From: Paragonimus skrjabini miyazakii
Taxonomy: Eukaryota > Platyhelminthes > Trematoda > Plagiorchiida > Troglotrematidae
Length of the DNA: 64,000 nt
Direction: 5' to 3'
NCBI GenBank assembly: GCA_014338405.1
Contig: JTDE01000223.1
Coordinates: forward strand, 133,785 to 197,784
Under the pieces are notes generated by a model. That model did not search any database, was not told where the DNA came from, and saw only the letters and a program-made list of their open reading frames with translations. Made by a program: the position numbers and the translations under genes. Of this stretch, positions 37,801 to 48,143 are shown piece after piece; position 1 is the stretch's first letter; the number at the start of each line of letters is the position of its first letter.

Positions 37801-38040
37801 TTACACATAACCTTGGACACATGGATTAGAGCGGTAGAGGCGAATTTCGTTAAGATTAGCTGTAGCAGAAGCATGTCTGAATACCTGGATTACCTTAATT
37901 TGGCCGATTAACCTAAATGCCTCGGTCGTCTTGACAAGGTCATTAGTATCCATTGGCGATTGTATGAAAGCAGTGTTGATTGATATCGTTTTCTCGATGT
38001 ACAGACTGACCACTTGCTGTGCATAAGTCCAGTCATGCTG
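37801..38040 (-). pseudogene. Penelope-like element GIY-YIG C-terminal fragment
   Basis: Within a long minus-strand frame (to 38343), the last part reads LYIEKTISINTAFI, then MDTNDLV, TTEAFRLIGQI, and NEIRLYRSNPCVQGYV. This parallels the L...K..SSAI..HL.DTGH / AFRVI / AEA.AIRL..P.LC.Q order of PLE endonucleases, with several decayed positions (SPMDTND for a normal HLMDTNH, ANLNEI for AEAIAI). Upstream residues do not show a GIY-YIG start. It is one of four PLE endonuclease relics on the minus strand besides the weak one at 18105-18290. Confidence 0.6.
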
Positions 38041-40224
38041 CCGAAAGTGTTGTACCATAGGAAAAAATAGAACAAATCTGCACAGAACGAGACCATAGGA
38101 ACATGTAACTACCCTGCTGACATAGTCATGAAACCGACTTGAAAGTGAGGTAAATACATGGTTTAAGGGCATGAATGTTTTAGTAACTAACTCCGAGAGC
38201 CTACACATAATAGTTTCAACTGGTATGTTGCCACTAGTGTGCGAACCAATGGACGTGGCGTTCTTATCTGTTAGATGCGACTGATCTTTACATTGTTCTC
38301 GTGTCAAGCTCTCCGTGTGAAGTTTTCCTCGACCGTTTTGCACGAATATTTTATTTATAGGTGCTTGTTCATCAGTAATCGTACCATCCCTACGAATCCT
38401 GAGATTCTCTTAAACTAGATGCACTCCACATCTGATCACAGTCTTTCTATTCACAGTGTACTTTTCACAAGCTAAATTCGAAAGGGACGATTACAGCCGA
38501 GTTTCGCTCTTATGGAAGTCCATCTTTGGTGAAAATTGTTGTCCTAGCTGGAATTTGCTGCCTGCCGCTCGCGACTGGAAGCGTGTACAGAAACCGTGGT
38601 TCGTAAACTAGACAGTGTGTTAGACTTGTGGACTTCCTTTACCCACTGATTAGCTATTCACCGCAACTCTTAATCCTCTGATTAAAAAACTGGTTCAGTT
38701 TACGTCAACTTTGATTAATCCGACGTGTGTGTACCTATGAACTTCTGTGTTCTACCTATACTGCTCGAATATAAATTATCCAGTAAATCCATCCTTGTTT
38801 GCCACACCGTTTTAAGAAATGTCTGTTACTACATTCGAAGTAAGTTAGCCAACTCAAGTCTAGGAAATAGTTAGACGCTGAAGACTTTCACGAAGTCCAA
38901 TCTGTCCAAGTTCTTTGTTTTACTTTCTATTACTTCACTTTACTTTCTATCACAACTGCATACGACTGATTCAAAGGTTTCTTGAAATCGTGCTTCTCGT
39001 ACTTCACGTGCATTTGTATGTAGCGTGTACAAACTCCTTTATTGTCGGAAGACTTTGTCGAGTATTTTGTAGGTATGTTGTCATTTTCTGTTTTCATATC
39101 GACGAATGCATTGCTTTTCAGTTTACGTGCCCTCAAAATTCAGTAGAAATAAATCATGTCCGTACAACTCATTTTAAGTCTGGACCCGAAGGCAAGTATA
39201 CATATACCCTCATCCTGCTGTCTGATTCTCTAGTCAAGTCCTACTCAGCACGTGTTTCGATTAACAACGAGGAGTTCACGCAACGCGGTCTGGTAAAAAT
39301 GAAACGAACGTTATACTGTTTCTTAGTCCATTGGAGTCGTGAATATGAAACTTATGCAACTGGGTTGTTCGCTGAGCTTGACATCCCCATATCCAAATCT
39401 TAAACCCGAGCTAAAAAACAACACGACTATTTCCAGCTTTCAGAAATATGAAATTTATTGTGTTGATCACCCAAGGTATGCAAAATATGCCTCAAAATAA
39501 AACGATGTTTGATCTAGATAACACTTCATAACCCATATGGTTCACATGACAACATCCCATGCTTGTTTCTAACCCAAATACGATACCATCCATTTATTTT
39601 TGCCTAATTGCCAAACGGGTAAACGCAGCCATACCCATTTCCTGCAACCATACCAAGCACTTGCGTACTACTGCACAAATGACTTCACATGTGTCAGAAT
39701 TGGACGGTCAAACTAACCACACATGCACACGGTTTGAATTTCATTACTCAACTTAGGGACGTCATGCCCAGAACACACCCAGTGTAGCGTGTAAGGGAGT
39801 GATTTGTGCGGCACACCAGACTCGTATTTGCTAGTCATCCAAATACATACGCATTTACATAACGCAAACTTTGCGGGGGTAGTTTTGATGTTTACATCGA
39901 CTTGCACAAAGATAAATCCAAATATTTGATCAATTCCAACTCTTTCTCTGTAGTTCAAGCAGGATATCGAGATAGAGACTTGCTGTGTGTTATTTATTAG
40001 TGAAATAAACTTTAAAATGGAACTTCTCACAACCCCACAAAACTAATCGTTCTCTTATAAGTGGGCTGTTATGAAGAAGTATCGACCACACAATTAAATT
40101 GAACGAACGTTAGAAAACCACTACAAAAATACGCTTCCAAAGGTGCCGGAATAATTGTATATGAACATGTTTTGAACCTTAGAAGAAAAAACTTTAGAAT
40201 CTGTATGACCATCTCTTTTGACAG
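38041..40224. other. Mostly unassigned, one doubtful exon
   Basis: A 20-base-period duplication of TTTACTTTCTAT lies at 38919-38950. A stretch at 39122-39301 could be an exon (reported as a finding). Otherwise nothing supportable. Confidence 0.4.
40213..40224 (+). promoter_or_regulatory. Splice acceptor of the first visible exon (cis or spliced-leader)
   Basis: CTCTTTTGACAG precedes exon A. The reading frame begins 17 or 23 bases inside the exon, and no upstream partner exon in phase 1 is convincing. The acceptor may join a 5' UTR exon or, as in many flatworm genes, a spliced leader. The second option is inference. Confidence 0.45.
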
Positions 40225-42180
40225 TCCAACGCAGCAGCAGTATGTGTATGAGCACAAACCAAGAAAATTACTTCGACAACTTGGGCGACGCCGAGATATC
40301 AAAGAAACGTGCCGTCATTCGTGATGAAAATGGAGTCTGGTTACCAGGTGAACAGGATGAAGACAGCCCGTCAGATAGTGGCCAACAGGTTCAACCCAGT
40401 TCAGTGGCCGATCGCACAGCAGGTGAACGAGTGTCCTATCGACTGATACAACAACGCAGTTTGGATGTGAGTTACGCCTTACTGCTACGTTTGCCAATGC
40501 TGTACATAACCCGTAAATCGGAATGTGAACGGACGCTAAGATAATCAGGCTAAATCGTGTGGCTATCGGCTGTGCTAAGTGACTTTTGAAAGTAAGATTA
40601 CACAGTATGACCGGACCTTGAATAACCGTCTCAAACACAAAGAATAGTGATGTATAGAAAGAAAGACCAGATTTCAGTCGAGTGTTATGAAACCAACTTC
40701 TCTGTTTATGTATATGGTCCCCGTTGCCACTGGGAAAGTGATTGGCTGCAGGTTGGACATCTGTTATCATCTACACCGCACGTCGGAAAATCGCATATAC
40801 ACTGTTTCAATATAAGCGTAAAAGCTGTCATCGTCATTCAGTTGAGCCACGATGTGCAAAATGAATTTTTTGGTTGATGCCATTCCTCTCTCTTAAAAGC
40901 TGAAATCAACCAGACATACGGGGTTTTCCTACAAAATCGAAAGCTTTCAACGCAATCTCGAACAGGTTTGAGGGAGGTGTTAGGGAGCAGTTCCTTCTAA
41001 TGACCATCGGTTAATTGTTTAGCAGCTGCTTCGACTTTGTTAGACTCGAAGAAAGCCACATATATTGGAAACCCCAGTCCAATCCACAATCTGCAAATAA
41101 GTGTGTGTCCTAGTGGATTACTACAGAACAACTACTCTGAAACTTGTTCAAATGTTGTACGTTGGATTCTTTGGTCAAAGTAGTGTCGATTAGATCCACT
41201 GGTGTCGAAGAAGCTGCCTAGCACGTCGCTGATGATCAACTTTAACCATAAACTATTCATTTTGCATTAGACCCGACTAAATTCATAGAGGGCATGCACC
41301 CATATTGTAAATTTTAGCGCACTGGCGGTCCACTTTCTTGGTGAAGAGCATAAGTCAGAGCAAAACATCATTATAAGTTATTCTGAGACATGTAGAATTT
41401 TTCGTATGAAGTCATCGTATAGCTCGCAGGCGGATTTCGTTGCAGTTCTTGAACGTTCACATTTAGGCAGCAACTAAAATGAATTCGCTTGCAATAAAAT
41501 GTCCGAGCCCATTTTACTCGTAGTCTACAAACACTTCGTCATTCTAATCAAATATTAGAACGCCGTGCCACGTCCACATGTCACGTGCCATGGTCCAAGC
41601 ATTCGAATACGAACTCCGTAATTATTCCAGTGTGCTAAAAATGTGTTGCGTTGGGTTACTACAAGCGGTAAGCAGTTTTTGTTACTCTCTAATTTAAAGT
41701 ATACGGCTTGTTTGCTACAGTCTCAGCTCGTAACAGACATCCACTTAATGGTAACTCTGGCTTAATCGAAATGTTATTTTATCTGTCCACTATGTGTTAT
41801 AGTATGGGTTGTACAATCAACTTCATCGGTGTGCACTGGAACCAAATTCCGACATGTCCATTGTCTCGCCGGATGAACCCATCGATGTTATCGATGATCA
41901 GCCCAAACCATTACCAACCATTGGAAACCAAATGAATCCACGGTGTGATCTAGGCCGGCTGATCACTTCACAAAGCCCCAGTGAGAATACCGTGATCCAA
42001 CTACTTCAGCAAAAGCCCAGCGGACCGTCGTTCAGTCTACGCGACGTACTAGCCCATCGACTGCCTGGGTTCTCCGATGACATCGACGACGAGCTTGAAT
42101 CAGCGGGATTGGAGAAGCCAAAGAATGAAGTTCCCATGGATATGCAGCAAACAGTAACGCAGCCTCAGACGTCACCTTAA
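40225..42180 (+). CDS. Two-exon acidic protein of about 198 aa, unrecognised host gene
   Basis: Exon A is 40225-40466: acceptor CTCTTTTGACAG before it, and a strong donor GAT|GTGAGT after it. Exon B is 41803-42180, entered at TTATAG|TAT; the TAG is also an in-frame stop, so an earlier acceptor is impossible in this frame. Both meet in phase 0 across a 1336-base intron. Candidate starts are ATGs at 40242 and 40248; from 40248 the product is 73 plus 125 residues. Features: EISKKRAVIRDENGVWLPGE near residue 15, an acidic serine run (DEDSPSDSG), then RLIQQRSLDYGLYNQLHRC at the junction, SPDEPIDVIDDQPKPLP, and a hydrophobic-acidic FSLRDVLAHRLPGFSDDIDD before a disordered Q/P-rich end. No signal peptide or membrane segment. 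It looks like a soluble, partly disordered adaptor or regulator. I do not recognise the family. Coding bias and splice phase make it the best host gene here. Confidence 0.7.
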
Positions 42181-43951
42181 ACGCACCTTTCCGTATTATC
42201 AATACTTCCCCTTTTAAGGACGAACGCGGCGTACTTACCATTTACTTCGGAGTAATTACACAATTTATTACCTCAGTAATGCCTAAGGGTTTTTCCCCCC
42301 GCTTTCGCCTTTCTGCTCATGAAGTTAAAAGCGAATAATCCAGCGTTTTGTCATTTATTTCACGAATTTACATCCAGGCCAGACCTGATGGACGACAGTA
42401 TAAATGCATTTCTTGTCAATTTATCATTCTGCTGTAAATATATGTCAAACGCCATCTATAATTCAATTGCAGTATTCACCATTAATCTCAGATAGCACAA
42501 CCGTTTGCAGAAGAAAGCACCAATATGTAGGCTAACTTTACGTGTACACCAAGGAATCCTCTATTTTCAACCTCCTCTCGATCAGCCACTTATGAATTGT
42601 TTGCGGACTTCGAAGTTACTATTGCTGTCTCACAAATCGTTCAGCATAGACTGATAACCCATCAAACACAATGATCCTTAGTAAATTAGCAGTTTGTTAC
42701 TTTAAATTTATTGGGTCTGACTAACCTTAACAGAAGGAGTAAACAAACTTTTGCCATATTTGTCGGAAAGTGGGATTGCCAGGGAGAATAATTTAGATAG
42801 TTTCGTACAACCCGGATTACAGTGACCCGCAGGCTGATAGGTAAGTTGCCAGTTTACCTTTGGAAAGATCCTGTCGTTGTGACACAGTTAACAATTTTGT
42901 GCTTGATTCGTTATTGATTCATTAATATCAAGCAAAATAGAACCGGTCGCCCATCACCTTGTCCGTGATCACTGGTACCAGCAGTCATCAAAGAAACCGA
43001 TATTTGGCTCAGAGTTTTGTCAATGTGACTTGATTAGCACATTTTTTTTATGGAGAAGTTTAAACTACCGAAAATATCGACTAATTCCAGGTATATTGTG
43101 GATCAAGCGTAAAGTGCACGAATCTTGCGATAAATTCACGCATTCCAACTTAAACACAAACCAACACCAGCCTCGTCAGTTCTTGTTCAATGTGATTCCT
43201 CACTACCGTTTCACATAACTCAGTGTTCTGTCAAAGCTTTGCCACACTGAACCCTTTACCTCAGGGGCTACATAGAGTCGAGTAAAATAGCGTAGAACAA
43301 CTAATGTAACATTACTTACGAGTCATAAGGGATCCGGTTGATATGAGTAATTCTGTTGATAGCCAGCTATTTGTACTGGTCTATGTACAATTTCTCGGAT
43401 ATAGCAACCAACTAGGCACATCCTAAACAATTCAAGGCTATGCTTTCATAAGTTTAGATCAATATTAAAGATATTCCAAGGCATTGTGTTCAGATGTTTG
43501 AACAGACTAGGTTTGTGAGTTAACTTGAGTTGCTAAAGAGACCGGAAGCTTGAAATGAGATGGTTAAAAGGTGAATTGGCTTGAATCGGCAGCAACCACG
43601 CGATCGATACGTATTCTACGCCTAACTTGAACCAGTGGTTCTATTTGTCCCGTGTGAGAGTTTCCTCAGGTAATGTAACTACATATTCAAGCAGCCACGA
43701 GTAACTTTGTACAACTGGTAAACTTAAAGCGTGGCTGAATGATTTAAGTCGAACGTCAACCAACTATTTTCTGCCGATCATATTTGCATAAAAATCCGGA
43801 ACTACATGGTTCTGAGAAAATATATAACCAGTAATTCTCCGGCTTTCACAATAAACAAGATCGCGTATCAACTATTCAGATTGCTTGATAAGCAGATTTT
43901 ATTTAAAAAAAAGTATGAATGTATCCAACCTCGATTTTTTCGACTTTCGAA
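42181..43951. other. 3' flank of the host gene, then unassigned
   Basis: No canonical AATAAA was found in the first 300 bases after the stop; AATAAT occurs at 42334-42339. The rest lacks genes, and the 5' edge of the following PLE is not defined. Confidence 0.45.
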
Positions 43952-44407
43952 CTCATAAAACTACGATGCGGCGATTGCAATGTCAACTGCATAGGAGAGA
44001 CAAGCAGACAGCTGAAAGTACGTGTTGCCGAACACAAGAGGCACACAAGGTTTCTTCCTAAGGACGTATATCAACTTCAGAAGCTAGAAAAGGATTCGGC
44101 CATCGCACTACATGCACTGTCAGAGAATCACAATGTAGGTTTTGATCAAGCTCGAGTGATTCACAGGGGTCTGCTTTCCCATGCGGAGCGCTGTTGCACT
44201 GAAGCTTTCACGATTTACACACAACACGCCTGTATTAATCGCAATGATAGCAAACCCCTGTCCGCAGTGTGGCGTGGATGGATAAACAACACCAGACACG
44301 GACGAACCTTATCTACATCAGTCTTACCCCCACCTAATAGGCAAACGATTCGACCAACCAATTCAGTGGCAGCGCAGATTGACCTAACCACGACAAATCC
44401 CACGTGA
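43952..44407 (+). CDS. Penelope-like element GIY-YIG endonuclease, family A (partial)
   Basis: Open frame with the clearest endonuclease in the window. It opens with LRCGDCNVNCIGETSRQLKV (zinc-binding-like cysteines, then the degenerate GIY-YIG start, where relatives have YIG), RVAEHKRHTRF, DSAIALHALSENHNVGFDQA, RVIHRG, HAERCCTEAFTIYTQHACIN and PLSAVWRGWIN, ending at a TGA about 44408. The HAERCCTEA block takes the place of the RL..AEA segment. The RT expected upstream is missing, so this is a 5'-truncated copy, but the endonuclease frame itself has no stop. The tail that follows is shared with 13278-13480. The encoded activity would be DNA nicking in the nucleus during target-primed reverse transcription. 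Confidence 0.78.
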   Translation, partial: LIKLRCGDCNVNCIGETSRQLKVRVAEHKRHTRFLPKDVYQLQKLEKDSAIALHALSENHNVGFDQARVIHRGLLSHAERCCTEAFTIYTQHACINRNDSKPLSAVWRGWINNTRHGRTLSTSVLPPPNRQTIRPTNSVAAQIDLTTTNPT

Positions 44408-44600
44408 CCTCTGTTTCTTTGTTAGTGTGATTTCGATTACAACGCTCCTGAGGAAGGCCACCCGAGGTGGTTGAAACGTAGAGTATTACAACTTGCTCAT
44501 AACGTTGTGTTATTCTCAATCCATTTATCAATAACATGTTAAACACGACGCCCAAAGTGTTTGACATCATTCGTACAAGATTTGGTGCGGATATCTTACA
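44408..44600 (+). mobile_element. 3' tail of PLE family A with hammerhead-like core
   Basis: Follows the endonuclease stop. CTGAGGA at 44448-44454 fits the hammerhead CUGANGA box. Stem II is CCACC-CGA-GGTGG (44458-44470, five perfect pairs plus two G-T pairs), then GAAA at 44473-44476. Stem III could be ACGT (44476-44479) with ACGT (44502-44505) around a 22-base loop, followed by T and GTGTT, which pairs with AACGC (44441-44445). Two unpaired bases between AACGC and the core spoil stem I. The core boxes are seen; the fold is inference. Confidence 0.55.
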
Positions 44601-47600
44601 ACACGATGGGTTTCATTAAATGAATCGCACGCCTTCTCAGTCGTGGCTGATCGAAGAGAGACCGTCCTAGAAAAGCCGAACGGAGATCAGCCAGCTTCTA
44701 TGAATTAACCTAAGTAACTTAAATTCCTTCTCCAGCAAATCCATAAATACGGTTGTCTATTAGAACGTTTGCGTCAGGGGCGCCATGTTACAAAATCTTT
44801 CATTCATAACGATTTAAAATGTATACAATGAAATATTTTTATACCATCGCAGTAGCTGTAAAAATACAAGTTCCGATTTCCTATCAGTTTCGCTAAGAAA
44901 TGTATGAACGTTCGTTTGAATGTGAGCTAGCTGGTACAGTAAGTGCAAATACATTTTTGTCTAGCAATGCAGTTTAGCAACACTGTTATTTTGCGGCACC
45001 GTAGATAAGCCGATTCACATATTACTAATGAAAGAGCTTATCAATGAACAAAATCTGAAGTGACTACGCCGTCGTACAGTATCGTTGTTGCATTCAAGCT
45101 TATTCAAAATGTCGTGACACTTTGGGAAATCATTTGGATAAACGAAATAAAGATAAGCAGAACTTGAAGATGTTAAGGATTTTTGAGAAATTGTCAGTAA
45201 GAAGCATTGTAAACAGCCTCTTTTACTCGGAAAATATTTAGTCAACACAGCTAGTTTTCGACTGTTTCAAACGACTCACTAGACCTTTGCTTTCAGTGAC
45301 TATTGGGAATCGATTTGTACCCGCATTTGTTCATGTGATTTACAAGTGCTGCTTGTGACAGTGGATTTCATAAGATATTTTTACAAGAATTCATGAGAAG
45401 TAAAATCTATACAACACATTTTGGGGGTGCCTATTAGACGGTGGTCGGTCATCTATTAAACCAACATTAACAGACATGTGAAGGGGTCAAAGTAATACCA
45501 AACGATAAGAATATCGTTACTTACAAACCACACAAATGAAATAAAAGTATAATTCGACAATTTAAATACAGCCTCACCAGAATACAGCTGTTTGGTTTTA
45601 CACATATACTTACTACAAATTTCACGATTTGATGAACAAGCGTACGCGATACGTGTTTTTTTTATCAATACAAACGTTTAATTGGCAAGTCTCATGAGAC
45701 GAGTCACAACACTTTTGAATTGATTGCTACCGTTTAAACTAAGCTGCAAACAAAAACAGTCATTCACTTTTTGGTGACTAGGTTGGATATGGCTGAAATG
45801 AGACGGAACACATTTCTTATGGGAACACAACATATGGTTTTCTAATTTGAACGCAATCGATTCTGTGGTCGCCAAACTGTGAAGACGAACTGTCTAAGGT
45901 TGGTCTATGGCAATTCTGCAGACAATCCAGAACTTTTCCGTGGTGGTTTACGCTAAAAGGACATGATGCGGCAGTGCTTGCAATTAATTCCTGCAAGGTT
46001 TACTGAAACGGGCTGGATGACTTTTCATGGTACATCTTGGCAACCACCTAGTCTTAATGACCAACAACAGCGTGAGAACGAATACGTAGCAAGTGATCAT
46101 GCATGAAGTCGTAGCTCGTATTTCAAGCTCATTTGGTATTCGGGCCCTGTGGTGAGTCAGCGCGTGTGGGTTTCCCTTGAAAAATTGTATCCATGCGATC
46201 GACATATGAGACTGTTACAATGACTGTTTAAAATATTCCTTTCAAACGATATTGTATCAATACTGCGAACGTCCCAATGGTTGGCATTAATTCACATGAG
46301 ATTCCAATTATCTTACTCCAGATGATGAATTATTCTGATTAACTATTTCTAACCAGTGGGTTTGAACACTTTTCTGTTTTTGCTTCACTGCGACTGTCAG
46401 GACTAAGATTGGTTTTCTGTTTTGCCTATTGAGTGCATCACTAGTGTAATGACTTCTTCACGCTAGTTTACAACATACCGGTCTACAAAATTAACCGTCA
46501 AAACGACTAGTCAACTTGACATTTGGGAACCTGAACACAATGGTCATTTTTCTTCCAATAGTGAAATGCTGGGAAATGTTCGATCCTTCAGTAAACTGCG
46601 AGATTGTTTTCAGATAATCGTCTGATTGCACAATGACAACTGTGTCAGCAGCAAATCGGTTTTATATAAGAAAACTTCAAATGGTTTATGAAAGTTTATA
46701 TTCCAGATGGTCCGCAAACATCTCCAAATGGTGGACTTGATATAGATACCAATGGTACTTCATTTACTTGTCGGTATCTTACGTTCACTGTTTGCTTTTA
46801 TTGTCACATTTTGATACTTGAATCATTTATTCTGTTTTTTTTTACGATGCGTTTTGATGAAACTTTTGTGATTACAGTGGCGTGAGGAAGACACATTACA
46901 AATTATCTGTTGGCATATTTTAATAAGCTTACTCGTGGGTTGGAAAATTGTCCAACCGCAACGTGTCAGCGTCATCAAGTAGGACAGCCGTGGAATAATT
47001 CGTTACATTAAAGCTTTACTCCATCCGTTGCAGCGGTACGGGTTTTCATTTTTCACACATTCTTTAAGACGACGACAATCTTTCTGTCGGCTAAGAATTA
47101 GAATGCATTTCGACGGCAAGTACATCACTGAGTCGGTTGAATCGTTTTTAATATTGGGGTCCTTTGGTTGTAGCAATGTACTCAGGATATACGTAAATTT
47201 ACAGTCGACGCTGGCTCTAAATATACCATATATTCCAAGGGAAAGACGATGCCATCGAAGTCTGTCTACATTGCACGTTTTATTCCATTTAATCATAGGA
47301 GGATTAATGGGCAACAGTCGCCAATATTCAATGGTTCCAGCCGTTTATGTTCTACCTATGGAAAACTGACGCACTTGAGGTAGATTACCTGTCAGGCATT
47401 ATTGATTCAAATGTTGACTGACATAAAGCCTATCTCCTTTGTGATCGGTTGAGAGGCAACTTACTACTTTAGTTTTAGATGATGCAATAATGATTTGAAG
47501 ATTACCAACTGTTTTGTAAATTACGAAAGCTGAAATTTGTACGATGGATGGAAAATGCTAGTAGTAAGACCTGAAAAACATCAGATGTTTGCATCATTCA

Positions 47601-48114
47601 CGAAATTCCGATAAATTTGGCTGCTGAAACACTGTAGCATATGGATCGCTTTTAGGAGATAACCGTTCACACAGGTTTCCTCTGCAACAGCAAAGACTTG
47701 TAGCTAAAGGTTGACAAAACGATACTATTTCCATTGTAGATGTTTATTTCCAGTAACGTTCAACGAGATTGTGTAAACAGATAACACACTGATTAGGAAG
47801 GACAGATCAGGTTCATTTTGCGTAACTTGCAGCCTTAAAACCTGCACAGGTTTCAAGGACTGGAGAGCGTGTTAGCTATACTGATCAATTATTTACCACG
47901 CATGGAATTCTGATATAGTCTCCACCCGACTTTTAAACGATAAGAGGTGTCCAGATATCGACGCCGTAGTAGGAAGTGAATGCATTCATTAGTAGATTGG
48001 GTTACGTGTGTTAATCTCTCTTATATCTGTCTAGCTGCTCCACTTGACCACTGGTGGGTTATGTCACAATGAATGACAGTCAACCAAGTTCATTGTTGTC
48101 AGTCTTGTTTGAAT

Positions 48115-48143
48115 GAATTATCTGGGAATTATCTGAATTATCT
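48115..48143. repeat. Short tandem repeat, three GAATTATCT units
   Basis: Three near-contiguous copies of GAATTATCT, with the first two separated by GG. Confidence 0.65.

Noticed and set aside
46105..46160. tRNA-like boxes (GTAGCTCGTATT and GGTATTCGGGCCC)
   Set aside because: The boxes are too close together for a tRNA-derived promoter and no fold is possible.
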